Shown piece by piece: positions 45,919-54,270 of a stretch of 64,000 bases of DNA. Every line of letters starts with the position of its first letter. The stretch's first letter is position 1. This DNA comes from Achromobacter sp. B7 (lineage in GTDB: Bacteria > Pseudomonadota > Gammaproteobacteria > Burkholderiales > Burkholderiaceae_B). The stretch covers positions 1,984,001 through 2,048,000 of the forward strand of contig NZ_CP032084.1 in the NCBI RefSeq assembly GCF_003600685.1, in the 5' to 3' direction. Made by a program: the position numbers and the translations under genes. Under the pieces are notes generated by a model. It saw only the letters and a list, made by a program, of their open reading frames with translations. It was not told the DNA's origin and did not search any database.

Positions 45919-46103
45919 TTGATCCCAGGGCAGGCGCTCGTGTAAGCTTGCCCGCATGAATCCCCATGATTTTCCTGCCGCATGCTTGGCAGACAACCGA
46001 CGAGCCGCTCGACGTTTACGTTGAGTGGCTAGTCACGCACAGGCGCCGACCCTTCGGCGCTTTCCCTGAAGGCCACGATACCTCTCGTGGCCTTTTTGTT
46101 TTT
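45919..46103 (+). ncRNA. Candidate small RNA or leader ending in a terminator
   Basis: A weak promoter-like pair (TTGATC at 45919, TGTAAG about 17 bases on) precedes about 150 bases that end in two stacked hairpins. The first is AGGCGCCGA/TCGGCGCTT at about 46041-46062. The second is a canonical terminator (AAGGCCACGA/TCGTGGCCTT, 46069-46094, then T run). It could also simply be the terminator of the PhzF gene. Confidence 0.35.
46069..46103 (+). terminator. Rho-independent terminator
   Basis: A 10-bp perfect stem (46069-46078 with 46085-46094), loop TACCTC, followed by TTTTTGTTTTT. Confidence 0.88.
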
Positions 46104-46180
46104 GCGGTAAGTCCTTTGCCGCCCTGTAGCTTCCGAGGCGTATCGCCGGGCCTTCGTTTCCCTGATTGAAGGAACGAAGC

Positions 46181-46615
46181 ATGACCTGTGATTCCCTGGC
46201 CATCCGGCCCTACCAACCCGCTGACGAAGCGGCGCTGATCCAGCTATGGCGCGACTGCGGCCTGACGCGTCCCTGGAACGACCCCACCAAGGATATTGCC
46301 CGCAAGCTGACCGTGCAGCCAGAGTTGCTTCTGGTTGGTGAGATCCGCGGCGTGATCGTCGCCACGCTGATGGGTGGCTATGACGGGCACCGCGCCTGGA
46401 TCAATTATCTGGCGGTGGCGCCCGCACACCAGCGGCGGGGCTATGCCACCGAGCTGATGCGCGCTGTCGAAGCCAAGCTGCTTCAGATGGGCTGCCCGAA
46501 GATCAATCTGCTGATCCGGTCCGGCAACGTCGCCGTGCAGGGTTTCTACAAAAGCTTGGGCTTTGAGCTGGATGAAGTGATCAGCATGGGCAAGCGCCTG
46601 ATCCCTGACAGGTAG
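46181..46615 (+). CDS. GNAT-family N-acetyltransferase, YpeA-like
   Basis: A 144-residue acetyltransferase. The acetyl-CoA loop is VAPAHQRRGYATELM, and the strand NLLIRSGNVAVQGFYKSLGFE is typical of the YpeA/RimI-like branch. The ATG at 46181 has AAGGA seven bases upstream. A TTG at 46166 lies over that ribosome site and was rejected. Substrate unknown. Confidence 0.9.
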   Translation: MTCDSLAIRPYQPADEAALIQLWRDCGLTRPWNDPTKDIARKLTVQPELLLVGEIRGVIVATLMGGYDGHRAWINYLAVAPAHQRRGYATELMRAVEAKLLQMGCPKINLLIRSGNVAVQGFYKSLGFELDEVISMGKRLIPDR

Positions 46616-46623
46616 GCCGCGTT

Positions 46624-46651
46624 GCCACCAGGCGCATCGTGCGCCAGGTGG
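46624..46651. terminator. Bidirectional hairpin between convergent genes
   Basis: CCACC-A-GGCGCA pairs with TGCGCC-A-GGTGG around TCG, with one A-A mismatch. It lies between the GNAT and M14 genes, which converge. Confidence 0.55.
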
Positions 46652-46652
46652 C

Positions 46653-47606
46653 TTAGATGGCTTCGGTAAGGTAGACCGCTTCCCTGCCGACGATCGGCAT
46701 GCGCGTGGGCATGAAGATCGTGCAGCGGTCGCAAGGGGACCGGATTTCCTCGTCGCCGTTCATCGCGATGAGTTCGCCCTTGTCGAAGGTTTCAAAGCCG
46801 ATGACATGGCGAGTGAAATGGAACTCTTCGGACTTGACCATGTGCACTTCCAGCAAACGGAAGCGTTGCGGAACGGGCGGCGGCGGGGCGTTCAGGGGCG
46901 CATCGATGAGGCCGGTGTGGGCCAAAAAGCGCATCGTCACGTCGGTGGCCAATTCGGCGGCCGAGCGTGCGAAATGCTGGCCGCATTCGACAACCAGGGC
47001 TCCCTGGCTGTCGGACAGCGGGTCCCCATGATGGCCGTAGCCCATGACGCCTGTGCCGGGAAATTTATGCTGCGGCATCACTAGGTGCACCGCGGGCGCG
47101 CCAACGGCGGCCGCCAGGGCGGTATTGCGGTCCATCTCGTTGTAGACCCAGAACGGCTGCACGGGGGCGCGGGTCGAGTGGATGTCCAGCACAAAATCGG
47201 CGGCGTCCAGCACCGGTCGCAGTTGGCGGGCGCGGCGCAGTTCGGGGCTGTCTTCTGTTCCGTCCAACATGGCCGCCGACCAGATGCGATTCAGGTTATG
47301 CACCAGCTGCCGGTTCTCGTACGGGTTCTCGATGTCGAAGGCTTCATACGCTTCGACATGGGCAAAGCTGACGGTCAACGTGCCGATCTTGGGGCGCACA
47401 CCGGTGTCCAGCAGATGCGTGGCGGCGACCATGCCACAGATTTCGTTGCCATGCGTGATGGCGTTGATCAGCACGTGAGGACCCGCGACGCCGGATTCAA
47501 AGCGATGCACGTACGGGATGCCGGTGTTGCCTTCGCGGTATGCAGACAGGTCGCGGGGCAGGACTTCGAGGGGGGCTGTGTCGGGTTCAAAAGGTAATGT
47601 TTGCAT
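46653..47606 (-). CDS. M14-family deacylase (succinylglutamate desuccinylase/aspartoacylase-like)
   Basis: A 317-residue Zn hydrolase. Zn ligands are His52 and Glu55 (THGNEICG) and His143 (DIHSTRAP). The Met at 47606 gives the family N terminus; the frame to 47795 extends through an AT-rich intergenic area and was rejected. Members hydrolyse N-acyl amino acids. It stands alone, with no arginine-catabolism genes near. Confidence 0.88.
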   Translation of the reverse strand: MQTLPFEPDTAPLEVLPRDLSAYREGNTGIPYVHRFESGVAGPHVLINAITHGNEICGMVAATHLLDTGVRPKIGTLTVSFAHVEAYEAFDIENPYENRQLVHNLNRIWSAAMLDGTEDSPELRRARQLRPVLDAADFVLDIHSTRAPVQPFWVYNEMDRNTALAAAVGAPAVHLVMPQHKFPGTGVMGYGHHGDPLSDSQGALVVECGQHFARSAAELATDVTMRFLAHTGLIDAPLNAPPPPVPQRFRLLEVHMVKSEEFHFTRHVIGFETFDKGELIAMNGDEEIRSPCDRCTIFMPTRMPIVGREAVYLTEAI

Positions 47607-47757
47607 GGAACGAAAGGCCTCTTGGTGAACGTTGCAATATACCCCCCGACCGCGCCGAGCAAATCGCCCGCTGTGATCGCATGAATGAAAAAAAGACCGC
47701 ATCGGCTTCAAAAGACGAAATTTCGATGTCATGCGGGCGTGTGCAAGATGCTGGAGT

Positions 47758-47772
47758 ACTAGGTGTACTAGT
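47758..47772. repeat. CTAG-containing inverted repeat
   Basis: ACTAG-GTGTA-CTAGT, which also contains the direct repeat GTACTAG spaced by nine bases. CTAG is generally rare in proteobacterial genomes. Confidence 0.5.
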
Positions 47773-47859
47773 GCTTCATGACCCGCTAAAAGCACTGCTT
47801 TTCAGTACCATTTTTTTTTGGCATATTGCGCGCGGAGTGTTTGATTTCAGGAGTGCGGA

Positions 47860-48117
47860 ATGGGGGCGGGACCGCAACGCCATATCGATGGTTTTCAAGT
47901 GGGTTGTGAGATCGTGAGTCTGGATGCTGGCGTGATGGCTATCGAGGTCATCGTGAGCCGCCCAGGCAACGGAGGGGCGCAGCTGCAACGCTGGTCTTTG
48001 CCCCGCTTTGTCACGTTCGCGGATGCCGACGTGGCGCGGCGTCATGCGGAATTGGTGCTGTCTGGAATCGTGTCTGTGGATGCGTCCACCGGCGAACCGA
48101 GGTACGGCATTCTGTAG
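47860..48117 (+). CDS. Small hypothetical protein
   Basis: An 85-residue soluble protein with a good AGGAG ribosome site. The pattern of two strands (GFQVGCEIVSLD, MAIEVIVSRP) followed by a helix (DADVARRHAELVLSGI) looks like a small alpha-beta domain. No family recognised. Confidence 0.6.
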   Translation: MGAGPQRHIDGFQVGCEIVSLDAGVMAIEVIVSRPGNGGAQLQRWSLPRFVTFADADVARRHAELVLSGIVSVDASTGEPRYGIL

Positions 48118-48344
48118 GCGCGCGGCAACGCCGGGCATGAGGTCCTGTCGGGGCAGCCTCTACTAAATGTTGCAGCAGCAAGGCAAGAGTTTCGGCCCGC
48201 GCAGGCCCATGGCTGTTGGATCCGGGCCATTGCGCACGAGATGAAGGCGGGTAGGTTTTGTTTCGTTTTACACAATCGTGTGCCTTGCTTCAGCGGGTTT
48301 GACCGGTACAGTGGTACTGGCTGACAACAATAAAGGAGAGTTCC

Positions 48345-48935
48345 ATGCTTGACACTTTTCCTGTTCTGCGTCGTGTAGGTATTGCCGCGACGATCGGGGT
48401 AGCCGGTGTGCTGTTTGCCGGTTGCACCACGACCACCCCGAAGTCCTCGGCTACCTCAACCGAAAAGCGCGATTCCATGAATAGCGCGGCCAACGCCACA
48501 CTGACCAAGCTGTACGAGGCTTCGCCGCAATCGAAGGAATTGGTGGCGCGCGCCAAGGGTGTGCTGGTGTTCCCCGACGTGTTGAGCGGCAGCTTCATCG
48601 TGGGCGCCGAGCATGGCAACGGCGTGTTGCGGGTGGGCGGCTCCAATGCCGGTTACTACAGCACCACGGCGGGCTCGATCGGCTTCCAGGCCGGCGCGCA
48701 GTCCAAGGCCATGGTGTTGTTGTTCATGACGGATGACGCCTTGAACAAGTTCCGCAACAGCAGTGGTTGGACCGTCGGCGCGGACGCCACGGTTGCCGTG
48801 GTGAACATCGGAGCCAACGGCCGCATCGATACCAATACGGCGCAGCAGCCGATCGTGGGTTTCGTGATGAACAACGGTGGCTTGATGGCGGGCGTTTCGC
48901 TGGCCGGCACCAAGATCTCGAAGCTTGACTGGTAA
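48345..48935 (+). CDS. SYLF/YSC84-domain lipoprotein
   Basis: A 196-residue lipoprotein. The lipobox FAGC gives the lipidated Cys27. The rest is a SYLF (Ysc84-type) domain: AKGVLVFPDVLSGSFIVGAEHGNGVL, GSIGFQAGAQSKAMVLLFMTDDAL and the C-terminal GLMAGVSLAGTKISKL. Related domains bind lipids. AAGGAGAG precedes the ATG, and a strong terminator follows. Confidence 0.92.
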   Translation: MLDTFPVLRRVGIAATIGVAGVLFAGCTTTTPKSSATSTEKRDSMNSAANATLTKLYEASPQSKELVARAKGVLVFPDVLSGSFIVGAEHGNGVLRVGGSNAGYYSTTAGSIGFQAGAQSKAMVLLFMTDDALNKFRNSSGWTVGADATVAVVNIGANGRIDTNTAQQPIVGFVMNNGGLMAGVSLAGTKISKLDW

Positions 48936-48963
48936 GCCTGACGGCTGAAAACCTTTCGCCAAG

Positions 48964-48999
48964 AAAAACGCCGCGGATTCAACTCCGCGGCGTTTTTTT
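48964..48999. terminator. Strong bidirectional terminator
   Basis: AAAAACGCCGCGGA pairs with TCCGCGGCGTTTTT around TTCAAC, then further T. It separates the SYLF gene from the convergent small gene at 49015. Confidence 0.9.
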
Positions 49000-49014
49000 T
49001 GCGGGGGCTATGGG

Positions 49015-49248
49015 TTAGCCGAGCAACGTGTCGCCGTTATTGCGCACGGCGCTTTCGCGCTGGATTTCGGCTTCTTCAATAGCCGGATCCAGGCCGCGCC
49101 ACCGCAGTATGCGGCCGCGTTCGGCCTCGGGTTCCCAACCCAGCATGCCGTATCGGGTGATTTCAGTTTCGCCTGTGTCGAATTCCACTTCGAAGTAACC
49201 CTGACGATCGGGTAGCGCGCTGCCGGGTGACCATTCTGTTTCGGGCAT
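49015..49248 (-). CDS. Small hypothetical protein
   Basis: A 77-residue acidic soluble protein with an AAGGAG ribosome site. It has a Tyr/Phe-Glu strand pattern (GYFEVEFDTGETEITRYGML) but no family I can name. Confidence 0.6.
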   Translation of the reverse strand: MPETEWSPGSALPDRQGYFEVEFDTGETEITRYGMLGWEPEAERGRILRWRGLDPAIEEAEIQRESAVRNNGDTLLG

Positions 49249-49362
49249 GGTTGCTCCTTGCTAAGCGATGGGAGGGAAGCCGGCGCGCATGCCGCGCCGA
49301 CGAATCATTGTGCGGGCGGCCGCCTGATCCCGCAAGTTTCGGAACGCGTCGCCTGGTATCCG

Positions 49363-49833
49363 TCAGGCAAGCGGAACGGCGGTGGTGTACAGCACCTGCT
49401 TGAGCGCGAAGCTTGAACGGATGCTGGCCACGCCGGGGATGCGCGTGATGTGCTCGACGATCAGTCGTTCAAGCGCGTCCACGTCGGGCACCAAGGCGCG
49501 AATCAGATAGTCGGCGTCGCCCGACATCAGATAGCACTCCATGATTTCCGGCAGCACGGCGATTTCGCGTTCGAACACGTCCAGCGCGGCTTTGCGCTGC
49601 TTGTCCAGCGAGATCTGGATGAAGACGTTGACCTTCAGGCCCAGCTTGCGCGCATTGAGCAGGGTGACGCGGCGGTCGATCAGTCCGTCGGTTTCCAGCC
49701 GCCGCACGCGCGCCAGGCAAGGCGAAGCGGACAGATTCACGCGGGCGGCAAGTTCGACGTTGGTCAGTCGCGCATCGCGTTGAAGTTCGTTCAGGATTCG
49801 GATGTCGGTCGCATCCAGGTTGATTTCCGGCAT
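49363..49833 (-). CDS. Lrp/AsnC-family transcriptional regulator
   Basis: A 156-residue regulator. The helix-turn-helix ([38 protein letters not shown]) is followed by the RAM ligand domain ([19 protein letters not shown]). It is divergent from the EamA transporter gene starting at 49961 and probably controls it in response to an amino acid. Confidence 0.93.
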   Translation of the reverse strand: MPEINLDATDIRILNELQRDARLTNVELAARVNLSASPCLARVRRLETDGLIDRRVTLLNARKLGLKVNVFIQISLDKQRKAALDVFEREIAVLPEIMECYLMSGDADYLIRALVPDVDALERLIVEHITRIPGVASIRSSFALKQVLYTTAVPLA

Positions 49834-49960
49834 AAGTCACCTAGTTGTCGTTGCTTGGCAATTCGTTCGTGCTGGGCAAGCAGTGTATCGGAGCAAATTG
49901 AGGTGAAATATGCTGGGGTTAACCCTATAGACTATTTCTTTCTTCGGCAAATGGGCCGAA

Positions 49961-50905
49961 GTGCGGAATATTCAAGCGGTAGATCCTGTGGTGATAAGTC
50001 AGCAAAGCACGTTGCGCAAGTTTTTGCCGCTGGTGGGCGCGGTCATGGTGTGGGGCGGAAATTGGCCCGTCATGAAGATGGGGTTGGCACACATGAGCCC
50101 GTTGTGGCTTGCCGCCAGCCGGTTCGGGTCGGCCGCGGTGGTCAGCGTGCTGGTGTTGGCGGCGCTGGGTCGACTGCGGTTTCCCACACGCCAGGAATGG
50201 CCGCTGGTGGCCGGCGTGGCGCTGTTGCAGATGGGCGCGTTTACCGCGCTGGCGTTGTGGGCCTTGCAGTACGTGGCGCCGGGACGAGCGTCCGTGGTCG
50301 CCTACGCGACGTCGATTTGGGTCATCCCCTTGTCGGCACTGATTCTGAAAGAACGCCTGAACGCCGGCCAATGGGTGGCGACGGCGCTCAGCTATGCGGG
50401 CATCGGTGTGATCGTGGCGCCGGCATTCAGCCCCTGGCAGGCGCATACCGTAGTGGGCCTGGTCATGCTGCTGGGCGCCTCGTTCGCGTGGGCGTGCAAC
50501 ATCATCCAGCTGCGCGGCAATCGTCACGTGCGCCTGGGCGCCGACATGATTCCCTGGCAAACCGCGCTTGCCACGATTCCGTTGGCGGCGTTGGCCTGGA
50601 TGAGCGATGGCGCGCCCGGCTTTTTGACGGTGCCCGATGCGTGGCCGATCATCCTGTACACCGGTCCGCTTGCGACGGCACTGACGTTCATCGTGGTGTT
50701 GGGCATGACGCAAAAAATGCCGCCCGTGGCTACGTCCATTGCGATGCTGTGCGTGCCGGTGATCGGCCTTGTCGTGTCGTCCGTCGTCTTTCATGAACGC
50801 CTGTCGGCCGACCTGGCGCTGGGCCTGACGTTGATCGGCATCAGCGTCGCCGCCTCGGCGGTGGCCGCGCGAGTGAAGCGCCCGCTTGCACTGCGGCCTT
50901 CGTAG
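49961..50905 (+). CDS. EamA/DMT-family transporter
   Basis: A 314-residue protein with ten predicted helices in two EamA repeats. The start is uncertain: GTG at 49961, or GTG at 49990 or 49993, which would trim about ten residues. Divergence from an Lrp-type regulator suggests amino acid or related metabolite export. Confidence 0.85.
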   Translation: MRNIQAVDPVVISQQSTLRKFLPLVGAVMVWGGNWPVMKMGLAHMSPLWLAASRFGSAAVVSVLVLAALGRLRFPTRQEWPLVAGVALLQMGAFTALALWALQYVAPGRASVVAYATSIWVIPLSALILKERLNAGQWVATALSYAGIGVIVAPAFSPWQAHTVVGLVMLLGASFAWACNIIQLRGNRHVRLGADMIPWQTALATIPLAALAWMSDGAPGFLTVPDAWPIILYTGPLATALTFIVVLGMTQKMPPVATSIAMLCVPVIGLVVSSVVFHERLSADLALGLTLIGISVAASAVAARVKRPLALRPS

Positions 50906-50984
50906 AACGCACTAGAATGTCGCGCCGGGAGGGGCCTGGCAACGCGTGGGGATGCGCGGCAGAAATGCGGCAAATGGGGCAGAA

Positions 50985-51731
50985 ATGGATTCGCTATATG
51001 TGCTGGTCGTGTTGGGCGCGGTGGCTGCCGGCTTCGTTCAGGGATTGTCTGGCTTCGGCTTCGGGATGGTGGCAATGTCGTTCTGGGCGTGGACCATCGA
51101 CCCACGCCTGGCTGCCGCGATGACGGTCTTCGGCGCACTGACCGGCCAGCTGCTGGCGGCATTCACCGTGCGCCGGGGCTTTTCATGGTCGAACCTGCTG
51201 CCGTTCGTTCTAGGAGGATTGGTGGGTATCCCCATCGGGGTAAAAGTCTTGCCGCATCTTGACCCCTTGATATTCAAGACCTTCATCGGCGGCTTGCTGG
51301 CCGTCTGGTGTCCGATCATGTTGTTCGCCACGCGTTTGCCGCGTATTACGGCGGGCGGCAAAGTGGCGGATGGAGTCGTGGGGGCGATGGGCGGCATCAT
51401 GGGCGGCATCGGCGGCTTCACGGGCGTCATCCCGACGTTGTGGTGCACCTTGCGCGGCTTCGAGCGCGACGTGCAGCGCTCGGTAATTCAGAATTTCAAC
51501 TTGTCGATGCTGGCGGTGACGATGGCAAGCTACATCGTCACCGGGGTGGTAACGACAGACATGCTGCCGCTGTTTGCCATCATCGTGCCGGCCATGCTGG
51601 TGCCGACATTACTGGGCGCGCGGGTGTATGTCGGCATCAGCGACGTGACGTTTCGGCGCGTGGTGCTGGGCCTCTTGACGTTGTCCGGCATTGCCTTGCT
51701 GGTGTCGTCGGTGCCCAAGCTTTTTGCATAG
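50985..51731 (+). CDS. TSUP/TauE-SafE family membrane transporter
   Basis: A 248-residue protein with about eight helices. The repeated motif GFVQGLSGFGFGMVAMSFWAW and the later GGIMGGIGGFTGVIPTLWCTLRG are the two TSUP half-signatures. Family members move sulfonates, sulfite or other anions. The Met at 50985 is preceded by GGGGC. It starts 80 bases after the EamA stop. Confidence 0.88.
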   Translation: MDSLYVLVVLGAVAAGFVQGLSGFGFGMVAMSFWAWTIDPRLAAAMTVFGALTGQLLAAFTVRRGFSWSNLLPFVLGGLVGIPIGVKVLPHLDPLIFKTFIGGLLAVWCPIMLFATRLPRITAGGKVADGVVGAMGGIMGGIGGFTGVIPTLWCTLRGFERDVQRSVIQNFNLSMLAVTMASYIVTGVVTTDMLPLFAIIVPAMLVPTLLGARVYVGISDVTFRRVVLGLLTLSGIALLVSSVPKLFA

Positions 51732-51785
51732 CCGGGCGGGCTTGACGAGCATGCTATCGTTAAAGCCATTGAAGAGAGAATCAGC

Positions 51786-52010
51786 ATGGCATTGCATCGT
51801 TTTCAGAAAGGCGAACTGGGTCATTGGCTGCGCATCGTGGCTGACAACAGCGAACCCGGCGCCGCGCAAGCACAAGTGCCTGTCGAAATTTCGCAGGCAC
51901 TTCAAACTTTGCGCTGCATTCAGCCCGGCGAAGATGGCCGCTGGCTGATCACCGAAAAGGGCAAGCTCGCCCTTCGCATGGAAGAGCCCAGCGCCATCCA
52001 CGTGCGCTGA
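51786..52010 (+). CDS. Small hypothetical protein
   Basis: A 74-residue soluble protein with a GAGAGA ribosome site. No recognised domain. A GC hairpin with a short T tract (about 52020-52041) follows. Confidence 0.55.
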   Translation: MALHRFQKGELGHWLRIVADNSEPGAAQAQVPVEISQALQTLRCIQPGEDGRWLITEKGKLALRMEEPSAIHVR

Positions 52011-52348
52011 ACGCTGCCCGCCGGCACGCTCGCCGGCTTTCTTGCAGCACATATCGATCCCCCTTATGCGCGTGCGCTTGCTGCGCTTTGAAGCAAGTTG
52101 CGCCCAATTGCCGCATAGTTTGCGAATGATTTCGCGTTATGTCGCACGGCAGGGGGTATTTATAGGGCAGTACGGGAATCTCCTGAGACGGAATGTGTGA
52201 TTTGGCATCTTCCGGACGTATCGCGCTTGTTATCTCGCCAGTAAGATGAACTTGCGTGACGCTTTCAGGTCTATTCAATTACGCGGGATTTCGTCCCGCC
52301 ACGTCACGCGTGGTTCACGCGTTTAGGTAACCGACTGGGAGGTAGCAC
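52011..52348. other. Intergenic stretch
   Basis: Starts with a likely terminator (GCCGGC arms, TTTCTT). Near the right end it holds a short perfect hairpin, GCGGGA-TTTCG-TCCCGC (about 52281-52297). No gene is seen. Confidence 0.5.
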
Positions 52349-52561
52349 ATGCAGCATCGTGACCAGGAAGTACTGATCGACGTTTCCACAGCGGCCATGG
52401 ATACCGGCGGATATGGCGTCTTGCTGACGGTAACGGCCGAGGGCGGCACCGAAGTGGATGCCGCGTTTTCCCACTTGGGCAACTGCGCTTCATTAGACGA
52501 AGCACGAGATCGCGCGGAAGTATTCGCGCAGAACTGGGTCGAGGAAAACATCTTCCGATAG
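52349..52561 (+). CDS. Small hypothetical protein
   Basis: A 70-residue acidic protein with a strong GGGAGG ribosome site. Strand-rich N terminus and a C-terminal helix (SLDEARDRAEVFAQNWVEEN). No family recognised. Confidence 0.65.
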   Translation: MQHRDQEVLIDVSTAAMDTGGYGVLLTVTAEGGTEVDAAFSHLGNCASLDEARDRAEVFAQNWVEENIFR

Positions 52562-52695
52562 GGCTTATCCGCCCTGGACGGAGCTGATCGGTGGTACCGG
52601 TCTGTGTGTGCATGAGGCTGCGGAAAATACTCCAAAATTTGCGACGAAATTTTCGGTTATCGTTGCTGCTCCAAAACCTGGGGCCCTTTTCGGGT

Positions 52696-53820
52696 ATGGG
52701 TCGTTCCAAGATGATTGCCGCACAGACCACTCCTATTCTGACGGAGCATGTCCGCGCGTTACGCGCACATTTCGACTCCGTTATCCTGCCGCTCTGGATG
52801 GGGCAGGGTTTCAACGGCGTATTGGGTCTGCCCTACGAATCGCTGGATGCCGCAACGGGCAAGCCGCTGCCGCCCAGCCGATATCGGGCCATGGCATGCG
52901 CGCGTCAACTCTATGTTTTCTCAGAAGCGTCTGGTGCTGCCGCGGGCCAGCATGCGGACCGCTTGTTTGCGTCCTTGTGCCGCGTGTTTCGCAATGAACA
53001 TGGCGGCTGGCTGTACAGCGTGGACGCCGAGGCGCGCCCGTTGGACGACACCCAGGACTTATATACCCACGCCTTCGTGGTGCTGGCGTGTTCGGCGTAT
53101 TTTCAGCGCAGCCGTAATGCGGATGCGCGCAAGCTCATGCTGGCGACGGCGTCGGCAATTGAGGCGCGCTTCAAGACAAATGATGGGCTCTACCATGCGG
53201 CGCTTAGCGCCAACTGGCTGACGCCGCTGCGCCCGCCCGCGCAAAATCCCATGATGCACCTTACGGAAGCGTATCTGGCGGCCGCCCAGGTTGCCGAGCC
53301 CGCGCTGTTTGCCCAGCATCTGCGCACGCTGGCGCAAGGTGTCAGCCAGTTCTTCGTGCACGGTCCCACGCAGTGCATTTCCGAAGCGTTGCAAGGCACG
53401 GCGGGCAACCGGCTTGAACCGGGTCACCAGTTTGAATGGCTGTCGCTGGTGCACGGCGCGGCGCAGGTGTTTGAAGGGCTGGAGCTGGTGGAAACCTTGC
53501 CGCGCGCGGTGCAATGGGCACGCGCGCACGGGGTGGACGTACAAGGCCCGGGCGTGCTGGCGTCCTTGGATGAGTCGGGGGCGGTGGTGGACGGTACGCG
53601 GCGGATTTGGGCGCAGACGGAATACCTGAGGGCGCTGGCGGTGCTGGGCGATTGGCCGGCGCTGGAGTCGGGGCTGGCCAGTTTTCGTGCCCATTTCGTC
53701 CATGACGGCGGTTGGTACGAATGCCTGAACGGGCAGGGCGAGGTCGTGCGTGCCGACATGCCGTCGACATCGCCGTACCATTTGGCCACTTGCCTGGCGG
53801 CGATGCCTAACGTTGTTTAA
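52696..53820 (+). CDS. AGE-family sugar isomerase/epimerase
   Basis: An (alpha/alpha)6-barrel enzyme of the N-acylglucosamine 2-epimerase and mannose isomerase family. From the Met at 52696 it is 374 residues; 52711 is also possible, while the 52591 start adds an unlike basic segment. Motifs RQLYVFSEA, DLYTHAFVVLA, PMMHLTEAYLAA, EPGHQFEWLSL and STSPYHL carry the expected active-site His and Glu residues. Related enzymes interconvert mannose, fructose, glucose or sulfoquinovose, but the substrate here is unknown. Confidence 0.88.
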   Translation: MGRSKMIAAQTTPILTEHVRALRAHFDSVILPLWMGQGFNGVLGLPYESLDAATGKPLPPSRYRAMACARQLYVFSEASGAAAGQHADRLFASLCRVFRNEHGGWLYSVDAEARPLDDTQDLYTHAFVVLACSAYFQRSRNADARKLMLATASAIEARFKTNDGLYHAALSANWLTPLRPPAQNPMMHLTEAYLAAAQVAEPALFAQHLRTLAQGVSQFFVHGPTQCISEALQGTAGNRLEPGHQFEWLSLVHGAAQVFEGLELVETLPRAVQWARAHGVDVQGPGVLASLDESGAVVDGTRRIWAQTEYLRALAVLGDWPALESGLASFRAHFVHDGGWYECLNGQGEVVRADMPSTSPYHLATCLAAMPNVV

Positions 53821-53826
53821 ACGCCC

Positions 53827-53856
53827 TTGTTAACAATTATTGTCGTTCAATTGTTA
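53827..53856. promoter_or_regulatory. AT-rich overlapping palindromes upstream of the zinc-ribbon gene
   Basis: TTGTTAACAA (53827-53836) is a perfect palindrome. It overlaps a larger inverted repeat, TAACAATT, ten bases, AATTGTTA (53831-53856). The stretch is far more AT-rich than its surroundings. Confidence 0.5.
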
Positions 53857-53923
53857 TAAATCGATAGAAAAACATTGGTGAAATCCCTTACAATTTGCTA
53901 ACACTGTTTGTGGGGAAGCATCA

Positions 53924-54139
53924 ATGAGCGTTATGTGTTTGGCTTGCCAACGCATTAACCCGGGCCTTGCCGGCGTCGCGCCGCATTCGCACCTGGGACA
54001 TCAAGGTTTCACCAATCCCACGCAGAAAGGGCGCGAAGAGAGTCGCGAAGATCACTTCCGGTGCCTGAGCTGCGGGGCGAAATGGTTGCGTGAAACCGAT
54101 AAGTGGGGCGTGGACCTGGGATTCAAGCTGGCACCTTGA
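53924..54139 (+). CDS. Small zinc-ribbon-like hypothetical protein
   Basis: A 71-residue protein with two CxxC pairs (CLAC and CLSC) about 40 residues apart, plus His residues between them. This fits a treble-clef or zinc-ribbon fold. A strong terminator follows. Function unknown. Confidence 0.65.
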   Translation: MSVMCLACQRINPGLAGVAPHSHLGHQGFTNPTQKGREESREDHFRCLSCGAKWLRETDKWGVDLGFKLAP

Positions 54140-54163
54140 TCGTTTTATCGCCGCACTTAAAGT

Positions 54164-54193
54164 CGGGCCTCTGTAAAGAGGCCCGTTTTATTT
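54164..54193 (+). terminator. Terminator after the zinc-ribbon gene
   Basis: CGGGCCTCT pairs with AGAGGCCCG around GTAA, followed by TTTTATTT. Confidence 0.88.
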
Positions 54194-54270
54194 GGTTTCA
54201 AGTATACCGCGCGCGGTGAAACCAGAAGTGTCGATGGAGACGTCCCGCACTTCACGGCCTTTCGCCGTTT

